Source of the DNA: a virus
Direction: 5' to 3' (one strand)
IMG/VR virus record: IMGVR_UViG_3300032325_000466
Coordinates: 124,001 to 188,000 of that record
Length of the DNA stretch: 64,000 nt
The notes under the pieces were generated by a model, which was not told where the DNA came from, ran no database searches, and saw only the letters and a program-made list of their open reading frames with translations. The position numbers were made by a program, and so were the translations under genes. Below, piece by piece: positions 50,076 through 57,780 of this stretch. Every line of letters starts with the position of its first letter. Position 1 is the first letter of the stretch.

Positions 50076-50484
50076 CCTTTTGGGTCAAAATCAGCAATTT
50101 AGATTGAACTACATCAAAATTTACAGTGCTAAATAATCCAGGATGTAATGGTTTAGGATACTGATTTTCTTTTACCCAAGCATAACCGGTGTGTTCATCA
50201 TTAAGAGTGGGGATAAATTCACGATCAACTTCACAGAAAAATGTGTGATAAACAAATGAATTATTGACGAATTTTTGTATAGGAACTAATTTAGCTCGCT
50301 CAGGAAAAAATCCTATTTCTTCTAAACACTCACGCTCTATACCTTCAAGTAAAGTTTCATCACTTTCTATTTTGCCACCAGGAATACCCCAGTTTGGGGA
50401 ATGCTTGTTATCGGTTCTAAGTAAGTAAAGATATCTTTTATTATCTATAGAGTAAAAAAAGACTCCTGCGGAAATTATGTTCAT
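50071..50484 (-). CDS. Nudix hydrolase (137 aa)
   Basis: Complete Nudix box at residues 37-59: G-x5-E-x7-R-E-x2-E-E-x-G-F (GKIESDE...RECLEEIGF). It hydrolyses a nucleoside diphosphate linked to another group. Possible substrates are oxidised dNTPs, ADP-ribose, NAD or capped RNA; the specificity region is not diagnostic. A minus-strand GATAAATG sits exactly 5 nt before its ATG. Confidence 0.88.
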   Translation of the reverse strand: MNIISAGVFFYSIDNKRYLYLLRTDNKHSPNWGIPGGKIESDETLLEGIERECLEEIGFFPERAKLVPIQKFVNNSFVYHTFFCEVDREFIPTLNDEHTGYAWVKENQYPKPLHPGLFSTVNFDVVQSKLLILTQKE

Positions 50485-50489
50485 ACTAA

Positions 50490-50497
50490 CATTTATC
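50490..50497 (-). promoter_or_regulatory. Late-box variant, minus strand (GATAAATG)
   Basis: One mismatch from the local consensus, 5 nt before the Nudix ATG. Confidence 0.45.
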
Positions 50498-50502
50498 TAA
50501 AA

Positions 50503-51873
50503 TCAAATGACGATAGAATAATCTCCCTGAGAATACCATCCTTCATATGACTTCATCCAAACACCATCTGTATATCTATACTGTAAATTAGTAGTTAAAT
50601 TGGTAACATATTGAATAGCAGTGTCTTGAGTAGAATCAAAGCTAACAAACCATCCACCCTCAGAAGTTTGAAATTCTATAATATCGTTTGCATTAGCTAC
50701 TAAATTACCCCAAGCTACTGTGGGACTACCTGGCGATCCAATTGACTCTACTATCAAATACCTTCTGCCATTTGTAGGTCCTGGTAATCCTGCATTAGGT
50801 CCTGCTACTAAAGGATTGATAATGCTAGTAATAGGTTGAAGAGTATTTTGTGGTAGTGTATCAGTGTCAATGTTATAAATCAATAATCTATCATCAAGTG
50901 GATCAAGTGCAATAGTACCTACAATTTCAGTATCCATGTAGGGATTTTGCAACCAAATTTGACTAATACCTGGTCTAATCACACCATACACATTTAACAG
51001 TGCTGACCAATATAAATCAGTATCAGGCATAGTTGGTAATGTAGTATCTAAATTAGAAGGATCAAAATTTTGATTACCAGGTAATAATTGTAGCGTATTA
51101 CCAACCAACAATAAATTGTAACCATATGGTGTTATTTTTTGACGAGTACCCAATAATAAATCATCATCTTGTATATCAGTAAGAGCATGTCCTTTAAAGA
51201 TAGATGCAATAATTTTTTCAATAACACCAAACTTTTTAAGTTTAGCAGGAGTGCTAATCCATATAGGCATGTAAAACTTCCAACTGAAAACATCTATTGG
51301 ATTGCCTGATCCTTGTGGTATACTACGCGAAGTCCAAGTTATACCATCTTGATATACTACCGATAAAGAAGTCCAATCAATAAAATTATCAGTGCTTTGT
51401 ATCTCTAGTGAGGGGTTAAATAGTGTACCCAATTGTTCTACGAATTCTAATTTTTGGTTGATATTAGTAGTCCATAATTCTAAGTTGATTCTTAGAGTAT
51501 ATGGAACCGGCATCAAACGCTCTACATTAAATGCTTGCCCTTGCACCTGTTCATATGATTGTGTGTCACTATTATAAGCACGCTGTCTAACATTTATCTT
51601 ATCTACAAAGGTTGGATCTTGTGTTCTACGCTGATCATACTCTAGACCACTAATATAATAAGTTAGTAAAGGGGCACTGGGCAGATTACTAGCACTATTA
51701 TTAGCAATGATTGTTGCTGCTTGACGGCTACTATCCCCATACATAATAGGTACACGCATCAATATTGGATTACCGGCAGGATCTTTTCCCTTAGTCACTT
51801 GCCACATAGAGAAAATTTTTGCGAATTGTATTAAGAATCTGCGGATTTGTTGATCATAGAAAAATTGTGCCAA
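50503..51873 (-). CDS. 15: Tail completion / sheath stabiliser gp15
   Basis: N terminus AQFFYDQQIRRFLIQFAKIF then LMRVPIMYGDSSR parallels T4 gp15 (FGYFYNSSFRRYATLMGDLF, IRVPITYAS). RLMPVPYTLRINLELWTTN and the downstream strand order also agree. 456 aa versus 272 in T4: the extra C-terminal 180 residues are beta-rich and end in a Trp/Tyr-rich module. gp15 caps the tail and joins it to the neck. Confidence 0.82.
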   Translation of the reverse strand: MAQFFYDQQIRRFLIQFAKIFSMWQVTKGKDPAGNPILMRVPIMYGDSSRQAATIIANNSASNLPSAPLLTYYISGLEYDQRRTQDPTFVDKINVRQRAYNSDTQSYEQVQGQAFNVERLMPVPYTLRINLELWTTNINQKLEFVEQLGTLFNPSLEIQSTDNFIDWTSLSVVYQDGITWTSRSIPQGSGNPIDVFSWKFYMPIWISTPAKLKKFGVIEKIIASIFKGHALTDIQDDDLLLGTRQKITPYGYNLLLVGNTLQLLPGNQNFDPSNLDTTLPTMPDTDLYWSALLNVYGVIRPGISQIWLQNPYMDTEIVGTIALDPLDDRLLIYNIDTDTLPQNTLQPITSIINPLVAGPNAGLPGPTNGRRYLIVESIGSPGSPTVAWGNLVANANDIIEFQTSEGGWFVSFDSTQDTAIQYVTNLTTNLQYRYTDGVWMKSYEGWYSQGDYSIVI

Positions 51874-51883
51874 TTTTTATCCT

Positions 51884-53566
51884 TTAAGGTCTGGGTGGAA
51901 GATTGTCTGGGGCAATGGTTAATATAGTAGACAGATTTTGTTTTTCTGGTATTACCGCCCCAGTGGTACTCATAAATGTATTGCTATTATTTATGAATGT
52001 AGATCGTAGTGATTTATCTTCGTCAGTGAATCCAGTGCCTGTTCTAACATTAGAAGAAATTCTAATCCATAAGTCGCCATTCCAACGATACAGAATTTGA
52101 GGTAAATAATCGATTCGTAAGAAGTAATCCCCAATCTTGGGACTCTGTGGGAAAGCTATCCCGACGCCAGTGGGTACGCCATTTGGTGCTTCTTGCGTTC
52201 CAGTTAAATAACCATATGAATAACCAAAGCTTCTTGGTGTTGATCTGGCAATGAATTGGAATCTAGGATCGCAATCTGCTCTAAAGTCCATCCAAGGCTC
52301 AATGGTGTCGGTAAATCCTGGTAGTTCTGGGTTTTGGTCTGCTGTTGAATAAGTATTGTCCGCAGTACCATATGGACCAGTTATCAAGCCCATACTTCGT
52401 ATAGCAACTACACCAGTACCTGATACTGCACCTGACCCGGTTTCTGTTACAGTAGCTGGTAATACTAGCGACTCTAGCGTTAGTGTAGAGTAATCAGCAA
52501 TAGAAGTTATATCAGCGTCTACCGTCATATCCCAAATGCTTTTTGCTGCTGCTTTGGGTATTCTGATAACAGGACTAGGTCTTGTATAACCCGGTGTAGT
52601 AATCATAGCTACTCTACCCACAGCCGGCGAACCAAACGGCACAACTAAATTAGTAGGTGGTGCAGGTTGATCAAGTTTACCTGATCCTACCCCATATGTA
52701 GGTACAACATAAAGATTTTGATTATCATACCCACTAAGTGGTAATAATCTTCTAGCTTCCTCAAGAGCCGCATTATTGATTGCAATGTTCTTGTTATAAG
52801 TAGAAATAATATCTGCAAGATTTCGATTCGTATCAACCTCCCAATATTCAGGATCAGGCGGATTAACGCCAGGTGGAACTGGTTTTTTAGAAATATAGTT
52901 CGTACCACCATATGAAATCACATACCCTTCAGGATACGGTTTATCTTTGTCCCATAATCCAAGATAGTTGTCTTGGTTAATGGGCTCATTTAATATCTGA
53001 CTAAATTCTTCAGTGTTTACTAGGGGCTCACACTTAATACGCCATAAATGAGGGTACCAAGTTTGACTAAACCCTTCGCTAGCAAAATTACCATCTGTAA
53101 TTTGATAAAATCTTCGTAAGGCTACAGGGATAGTTTCGTCTAGTGGATTATAATCTAGCAGATGGGGTAGTTCTAGTACATCACCTACAATTAGTTTTCT
53201 ACCCACTAAATCAATCATATTGTTATAGTGAACAGTGATAAAAATGATATCGTTGTTTAAAAATAATCCAAACTGACTTAGATCAAAGTCTAGATTCTGT
53301 ACATTGTAGTGCCCACGCAATCTAATAATGCTACTGTCATATGTCCGATCTCTATTCTCTAAAAATAGTAAATCTTGTATATTAGTAGGGCTAAGTATAT
53401 CGTATTGAGGCTGAGTAGCATCGTTAGAAGGACCTTGAGGTGTTGGGCCCAAATACTTGTGAATGTATAAATCAGTCCCGCCCACAGTAAATTGTTGATA
53501 AATGGTTTTATCAAAAAAACGATAGTCATTGGACTTGACTGGTCTATAAAGTGATAATTTTGGCAT
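51884..53566 (-). CDS. 14: Neck protein gp14-like with carbohydrate-binding-like insertion (560 aa)
   Basis: FDKTIYQQFTVGGTDLYIHKY, then LSQFGLFLNNDIIFITVHYN, LVGRKLIVGDVLELP and FYQITDGN...LWRIKCEPL follow the order of T4-like gp14 neck proteins. It is twice the usual length (256 in T4). Residues 201-245 (YLGLWDKDKPYPEGYVISYG, GTNYISKK, YWEVD) resemble a chitin-binding-type W-x-x-x-x-x-Y-x-x-G-x-x-V-x-Y-x-G-x-x-Y module. Located before gp15 on the same strand, as expected. Confidence 0.7.
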   Translation of the reverse strand: MPKLSLYRPVKSNDYRFFDKTIYQQFTVGGTDLYIHKYLGPTPQGPSNDATQPQYDILSPTNIQDLLFLENRDRTYDSSIIRLRGHYNVQNLDFDLSQFGLFLNNDIIFITVHYNNMIDLVGRKLIVGDVLELPHLLDYNPLDETIPVALRRFYQITDGNFASEGFSQTWYPHLWRIKCEPLVNTEEFSQILNEPINQDNYLGLWDKDKPYPEGYVISYGGTNYISKKPVPPGVNPPDPEYWEVDTNRNLADIISTYNKNIAINNAALEEARRLLPLSGYDNQNLYVVPTYGVGSGKLDQPAPPTNLVVPFGSPAVGRVAMITTPGYTRPSPVIRIPKAAAKSIWDMTVDADITSIADYSTLTLESLVLPATVTETGSGAVSGTGVVAIRSMGLITGPYGTADNTYSTADQNPELPGFTDTIEPWMDFRADCDPRFQFIARSTPRSFGYSYGYLTGTQEAPNGVPTGVGIAFPQSPKIGDYFLRIDYLPQILYRWNGDLWIRISSNVRTGTGFTDEDKSLRSTFINNSNTFMSTTGAVIPEKQNLSTILTIAPDNLPPRP

Positions 53567-53586
53567 AGTTTTAGATTCTTATGTTT

Positions 53587-53594
53587 TATTTATC
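53587..53594 (-). promoter_or_regulatory. Late promoter box, minus strand (GATAAATA)
   Basis: Read on the minus strand, 20 nt before the gp14 ATG. Drives gp14, gp15 and probably the genes beyond. Confidence 0.65.
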
Positions 53595-53619
53595 GTAAAA
53601 TCTCAATGTTAAATAAAGG

Positions 53620-53648
53620 TTGACATAAATTAAAGATGATGCTATAAT
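53620..53648 (+). promoter_or_regulatory. Sigma70 consensus promoter (TTGACA-17-TATAAT)
   Basis: Exact -35 at 53620-53625, 17-bp spacer, exact -10 at 53643-53648, divergent to the gp14 late promoter. Confidence 0.9.
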
Positions 53649-53680
53649 AGCGTTTCAAAATTACTATTTTGGAGTTACAA

Positions 53681-54907
53681 ATGGTTCGTAAAGCTGCTAC
53701 CCGTAAACCCACTGCCCGCACTCGTGTCAGTTCAGATCATAACTCACTAGTCAAGGCACTTAATCCAAAAGATACCGATACTGGGTATTTGGGTAACGAA
53801 CCTTACTTTCCCGAACAGCCCCAAGATGAGGTTCGACTTGGCGTACTGACGAAATCATTTTCATGGTACAGCAGGTTCTTTGGCCGCAAAGACGCAAAAG
53901 AACTAATGATTCAGTTTTTGGACATGACTGGCAAGACACAAGAAGCCAAGGCTATGGCCAAAGTTGATGATGCTTCCTTTGTAAGCACTTACGCTTGGCT
54001 GGCTAGAATGTCGCTGCGCGGACTTGAACTCACTGAGCAAGAAAGTGCCCGAATCGAAGCCGAAGTAACCCGACTCATTGAAACTGTGACTAAGCCCCAG
54101 GCAGCAGTAGAATCTAGAATCAGTGGCAAAAAGCAAGTCAAAGAAGAAACTAGTTCTAATCGTCCCAATGTGCAAGAAATTATGCGCGAGCGGGCCCGCG
54201 AAGCAGGCGGCGAGCTTGAAGGCGCTATGGATGACTTTATTCAAGCCGGTAGCAAGGCAAATGCATCAGCCGATGCTGTGGGCTTTCTTACAAAATACAA
54301 TGTGCTTCCCCAACATATCAGTATCGTCATCGATGCTTGGAAACGCAAGCTAGCAGAATATGAAGAAGTGTTGGCGGGAACAGATTCTCAACTAGTTCAG
54401 GCATACGGCCATCTTACTAAAACTCAGGTCAAGAACACGATCAAGTTTATTGAGGCAATGCTAGGCAACATCAATAGCTATATCAGCAACAAAAAAGCTA
54501 CTAAAGCGCCTCGTAAGCGTAAAGCTGTCCCGCCCGAAAAGCAAGTTGCTAAACTCAAGTACTTGAAAGAGTTTAAAGACCCTGCTAACAAAATCGATCT
54601 AGTTAGCATTCATCCCGCTAAACTGCTAACTGCCAGTGAAGCTTGGGTCTATGATACTGCTAAACGAAAGCTACATCACTATGTTGCTGATGATCTTAGC
54701 AAGACTTTTTCAGTTAAGGGCAATACGATTCTAGGAATCGACACTGTACAGAGTGAGATGAAAACTCTACGCAAGCCCGGTGAGCAATTGAAAGAAGTAA
54801 TGGGCAGCAAGCCCGCAGCTAGAAAATACTTTAAGACTGTGAAAGCAGTTAGCACTGTGCCTAATGGTAGGTTCAATGCAGGAATGATTATCTTACGATG
54901 CTTTTAA
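53681..54907 (+). CDS. Hypothetical basic protein (408 aa)
   Basis: ATG chosen because TTTTGGAG lies upstream. Basic N terminus (VRKAATRKPTARTR), a helical middle with acidic and basic patches, and KKATKAPRKRKAVPPEKQ near residues 280-297. The C-terminal part is beta-rich (HPAKLLTASEAWVYDTAKRK). Expressed from a perfect consensus promoter, so probably early. The basic segments suggest nucleic-acid binding; function is unknown. Confidence 0.65.
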   Translation: MVRKAATRKPTARTRVSSDHNSLVKALNPKDTDTGYLGNEPYFPEQPQDEVRLGVLTKSFSWYSRFFGRKDAKELMIQFLDMTGKTQEAKAMAKVDDASFVSTYAWLARMSLRGLELTEQESARIEAEVTRLIETVTKPQAAVESRISGKKQVKEETSSNRPNVQEIMRERAREAGGELEGAMDDFIQAGSKANASADAVGFLTKYNVLPQHISIVIDAWKRKLAEYEEVLAGTDSQLVQAYGHLTKTQVKNTIKFIEAMLGNINSYISNKKATKAPRKRKAVPPEKQVAKLKYLKEFKDPANKIDLVSIHPAKLLTASEAWVYDTAKRKLHHYVADDLSKTFSVKGNTILGIDTVQSEMKTLRKPGEQLKEVMGSKPAARKYFKTVKAVSTVPNGRFNAGMIILRCF

Positions 54908-54916
54908 GGAGTTGTG

Positions 54917-55357
54917 ATGACGCAAAATATTGATTTAAACAAGTACTCAGCATTTGTAGAGGCTGTAACTAGCGAGGCTAGCGATGATCTAACTACATTT
55001 ATCAATAGACTAGATCAAGTAGATGATGGCGATGGGACTTTAGCAGGCAAACAGGGCCCTGATATCAATGTACCTCTACTCTTAACCGCTTGCCTTGGGC
55101 TTGCAGCAGAAGCGGGTGAATTTATCGAAGTGCCCAAGAAGATTTTTTTTCAAGGCAAACCCTTAACTGAGGAAAATGTCTTCCACATGAAGCGTGAACT
55201 AGGGGATGTGATGTGGTATTGGATTAATGCTTGTCGCGCACTGAACCTTGACCCTAACGAAGTGATTGCCGAGAATGTGCGTAAGCTAGAGTCACGCTAT
55301 CCCGGCGGATCATTCGATGCACATTACTCAGAGAACCGTAAAGAGGGCGATCTATAA
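54917..55357 (+). CDS. mazG: MazG-like nucleotide pyrophosphohydrolase (146 aa)
   Basis: LGLAAEAGEFIEVPKKIFFQG holds the E-x-x-E metal site, and MKRELGDVMWYWINACRALN holds the second E-x-x-D. These match the MazG-like family that hydrolyses NTPs, dNTPs or (p)ppGpp. AAGGAG precedes; a GTG at 54914 is an alternative start. It may act with the HD hydrolase at 21610 on the stringent response, as proposed for cyanophage MazG. Confidence 0.85.
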   Translation: MTQNIDLNKYSAFVEAVTSEASDDLTTFINRLDQVDDGDGTLAGKQGPDINVPLLLTACLGLAAEAGEFIEVPKKIFFQGKPLTEENVFHMKRELGDVMWYWINACRALNLDPNEVIAENVRKLESRYPGGSFDAHYSENRKEGDL

Positions 55358-55575
55358 TGGCACCTTGGGATGAAAAGTTATTTTTATTTACTATTGATGA
55401 ATATAATCAACTGCCTGATGGTATTGAGTTGACCTGTATAGATGGAAAAACATCCATAAAAGGCAAAGACGATATCGACCTAGATACTAGATTTGGTCAT
55501 CTTGCTTATGGTGTAAATGATCCTTGGAATCATTCACTCAAAGATTTGTTTTTAATTTTTAAACTGGTACAATAG
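55357..55575 (+). CDS. Small hypothetical protein (72 aa)
   Basis: The start overlaps the mazG stop. Acidic, with FTIDEYNQLPDGIELTCIDG and a Trp-containing C terminus. Function unknown. It continues the mazG operon. Confidence 0.6.
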   Translation: MAPWDEKLFLFTIDEYNQLPDGIELTCIDGKTSIKGKDDIDLDTRFGHLAYGVNDPWNHSLKDLFLIFKLVQ

Positions 55576-55576
55576 A

Positions 55577-55777
55577 ATGGGACTAGGTCCTCCCGTTTGT
55601 GATTATTGTAATGTATGGATGAGACTATATCCTCCGCGTGTTAAGGACCAAGAATGGCTTTGTCCCGTGTGTGAAACAGGTGGGGGACACGGAAATGGAT
55701 ACAAAAACTCTCAACCGTTAGATGATAGCAATATACCTTTTTTAAGATTCTTAAAGGGGAAACCTCCCGCTGAATAA
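55577..55777 (+). CDS. Zinc-ribbon small protein (66 aa)
   Basis: CDYCNVWMRL and WLCPVCETGG give two C-x-x-C knuckles about 24 residues apart, a zinc ribbon. The C terminus is unstructured. One base after the previous stop. Possibly a transcription or DNA adaptor; function unknown. Confidence 0.65.
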   Translation: MGLGPPVCDYCNVWMRLYPPRVKDQEWLCPVCETGGGHGNGYKNSQPLDDSNIPFLRFLKGKPPAE

Positions 55778-55783
55778 GTTCCT

Positions 55784-55791
55784 GATAAATA
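55784..55791 (+). promoter_or_regulatory. Late promoter box (GATAAATA)
   Basis: GATAAATA 25 nt upstream of the gp13 ATG; AGGGA serves as ribosome site. Confidence 0.7.
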
Positions 55792-55816
55792 CTCTTATCT
55801 TAATCAGGGAACTACC

Positions 55817-56614
55817 ATGACGATTTCACAATCAGCAAATCCTCTTTCTACCCCAACTGGGCTAACACTAGATGAACTAAAACAAGCAATATTTACTAAC
55901 TGCCGTTATAGGTTAGGTGATGGTATCATCGACTTAGAGTTAGATCCAGAGCATTACGAAGCTGCATATAACTATGCTATTAAGGTATATCGTCAACGTG
56001 CCCAAAATGCTACAGCAGAGTCATACACACTACTGACCACTGTAGCTGATATAGATACATATACTCTACCACAAGAATTCATCAATGTGCGTTCACTGTT
56101 TAGAAGAACAGTGGGTATGGAAACAGGTCCAAGTTCTTCATCATTCGACCCATTCTCTAGTGCTATTCTAAACACTTATTTGTTAAATTATAACTTTGCA
56201 GGTGGTATGGCAACATATGACTTTTATGCAGGGTATGTTGAATTAGCCGCTCGCATGTTTGGCGGATATGTAATTTACACTTTTGATCCTGTTACCAAAG
56301 TGCTTAGAATTGTTAGAGATCCAAAAGGTACAGGCGAGCGTGTTCTTATTTGGGCTGACGTTCAGCGGCCCGAAATAGTCTTATTGCAAGATCCAGGTGC
56401 TGGCGTATGGATCACTGATTGGATTATAGCCACCCTTAAAGGTATTATAGGAGAAGCTAGAGAAAAGTTTGGTACAATCGCAGGTCCAGGTGGTGGCACT
56501 ACTCTAAATGGTACTGCTATGAAAGCTGAATCAAAAGAGCTACAAGCTGCGCTGATCGATGAGCTAAAGAGATATGTGGATTATTCACAGCCCCTGACAT
56601 GGATACAGGGCTAA
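55817..56614 (+). CDS. 13: Neck protein gp13-like (265 aa)
   Basis: After a short tail-like N terminus, LDELKQAIFTNCRYRLGDGIIDLELDPEHYEAAYNYAIKVYRQ and YTLPQEFINVRSLFRR match the connector-forming helices and beta domain of T4-like gp13. The C-terminal helices (IATLKGIIGEAREKFGTIAG) follow. gp13 seals the portal after packaging and contacts gp14. Unlike T4, gp14 is on the opposite strand here. Confidence 0.75.
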   Translation: MTISQSANPLSTPTGLTLDELKQAIFTNCRYRLGDGIIDLELDPEHYEAAYNYAIKVYRQRAQNATAESYTLLTTVADIDTYTLPQEFINVRSLFRRTVGMETGPSSSSFDPFSSAILNTYLLNYNFAGGMATYDFYAGYVELAARMFGGYVIYTFDPVTKVLRIVRDPKGTGERVLIWADVQRPEIVLLQDPGAGVWITDWIIATLKGIIGEAREKFGTIAGPGGGTTLNGTAMKAESKELQAALIDELKRYVDYSQPLTWIQG

Positions 56615-56623
56615 CCTAAATAC

Positions 56624-56652
56624 TTTATTTTGTAATCTATTTGTAGTATAAT
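56624..56652 (+). promoter_or_regulatory. Possible sigma70-like promoter (TTTATT-17-TATAAT)
   Basis: Consensus -10 at 56647-56652 with a weak -35 TTTATT 17 bp upstream. A CCTAAATA late-like box lies at 56615-56622. Confidence 0.5.
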
Positions 56653-56678
56653 AAGTATATCTACAGGGGGATTGAAAA

Positions 56679-57359
56679 ATGATTGTAGGAATCACCGGGC
56701 TAATCGGATCTGGCAAGGACACGATTGCAGAATATCTTATCACTCAGCATGGTTTCAAAAAACTAAGTTTTGCTGCATCTCTAAAAGATGCCGTAGCAGC
56801 GGTATTTGGTTGGGACCGTAATCTACTTGAAGGTACTACTCAAGAGGGCAGAGCATGGCGTGAAGAAGTTGACCAGTGGTGGGCTAAAAAATTAAATATG
56901 CCCCATCTTACTCCCCGTTGGGTTTTACAATATTGGGGAACTGAAGTCTGTAGACATGGCTTTCACAATGATATTTGGGTAGCTAGTTTAGAAAATCAAC
57001 TACGCCAAACTAAAGATAACACCGTCATCACCGATTGCAGATTTATCAATGAACTAGATGCTATTAAAAATGCAGGCGGAGTAACTATTAGAGTATCGCG
57101 TGGACCCGATCCTAAATGGTACGATGATGCTATTGCTTATAACTCTGGACCTCATAACATGGGTTGGGCTCTGAGTAGAGACCGTTTGCAGAAAGCAGGA
57201 ATTCATGCTAGTGAATACAGCAGTGTGGGTCTAGCGTATGACTATGTAGTTGATAACAATGGTACACTTGTTGAACTGCACAATAAGATTGAAAAAATTG
57301 TATGGGTTAATGGTCAACCGTCAAGTCTCCTCGACGCCAAGTTACTTGCTTCTTCTTAA
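56679..57359 (+). CDS. 1: Deoxynucleoside monophosphate kinase gp1
   Basis: P-loop GLIGSGKDT (7-15), HGFKKLSFAASLKDAV, VLQYWGTEVCRHGFH and VITDCRFINELDAI all match T4-type dNMP kinase, which phosphorylates dTMP, dGMP and modified dCMP. 226 aa versus 241. Its 3' end overlaps the convergent HNH gene by 53 nt. Confidence 0.9.
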   Translation: MIVGITGLIGSGKDTIAEYLITQHGFKKLSFAASLKDAVAAVFGWDRNLLEGTTQEGRAWREEVDQWWAKKLNMPHLTPRWVLQYWGTEVCRHGFHNDIWVASLENQLRQTKDNTVITDCRFINELDAIKNAGGVTIRVSRGPDPKWYDDAIAYNSGPHNMGWALSRDRLQKAGIHASEYSSVGLAYDYVVDNNGTLVELHNKIEKIVWVNGQPSSLLDAKLLASS

Positions 57360-57663
57360 CTACCTCTACACAATTTAAACATATACTTCTCAGATTTGTA
57401 AGAGCGATATTTTCTAAATTGCCGTCGATGTGAAAAACGGTGATTTGTGAAGTGTAAGTACTTCTAAACCCACATAAATCACATGTGGGTTTTTTCTTAT
57501 ACCCACTTTTAGTCCAATTGGGTTGTCTTGGACGAAGTTTGTTTTTCTTCCTGCCACACTCATCACACATACTACGATAATGGGTAGTATCATTACGCTT
57601 GTAGTTAATAGCGCAAAAATTCTTATTGCAGTTCTTGCAAATGGGTCTAATAAGTGATTCCAT
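57307..57663 (-). CDS. HNH-type endonuclease (118 aa)
   Basis: Two zinc-knuckle pairs, CKNCNKNFC (9-17) and CDECG (34-38), then CDLCGFRS with FHIDGNLENIALTNLRSICLNC, an HNH fold with H and N in the normal places and two C-x-x-C pairs. Small, free-standing, opposite strand, in the gap before the sheath gene: a typical mobile endonuclease. A minus-strand AATAAATA lies 6 nt before its ATG. Confidence 0.75.
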   Translation of the reverse strand: MESLIRPICKNCNKNFCAINYKRNDTTHYRSMCDECGRKKNKLRPRQPNWTKSGYKKKPTCDLCGFRSTYTSQITVFHIDGNLENIALTNLRSICLNCVEVVKKKQVTWRRGDLTVDH

Positions 57664-57669
57664 AATATA

Positions 57670-57677
57670 TATTTATT
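57670..57677 (-). promoter_or_regulatory. Late-box variant, minus strand (AATAAATA)
   Basis: 6 nt before the HNH ATG, so a very short or absent leader is expected. Confidence 0.4.
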
Positions 57678-57716
57678 GCCATACCTTCGAAGGTTGTGAT
57701 GTTTTTTTATTTTTTG

Positions 57717-57724
57717 CATAAATA
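57717..57724 (+). promoter_or_regulatory. Late promoter box of the sheath gene (CATAAATA)
   Basis: CATAAATA with a 56-nt leader ending AAAGGAAAGAAAA before the ATG. Confidence 0.75.
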
Positions 57725-57780
57725 AATGTATGCAATTTTAGGTAAGTAAACCTCATAATTTTACAATAAAGGAAAGAAAA

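Noticed and set aside
57683-57694. Palindrome ACCTTCGAAGGT followed by a T-run as a terminator
   Set aside because: The short stem is separated from the T-run by 8 nt and lies between the HNH start and the sheath promoter. It is too weak to call.
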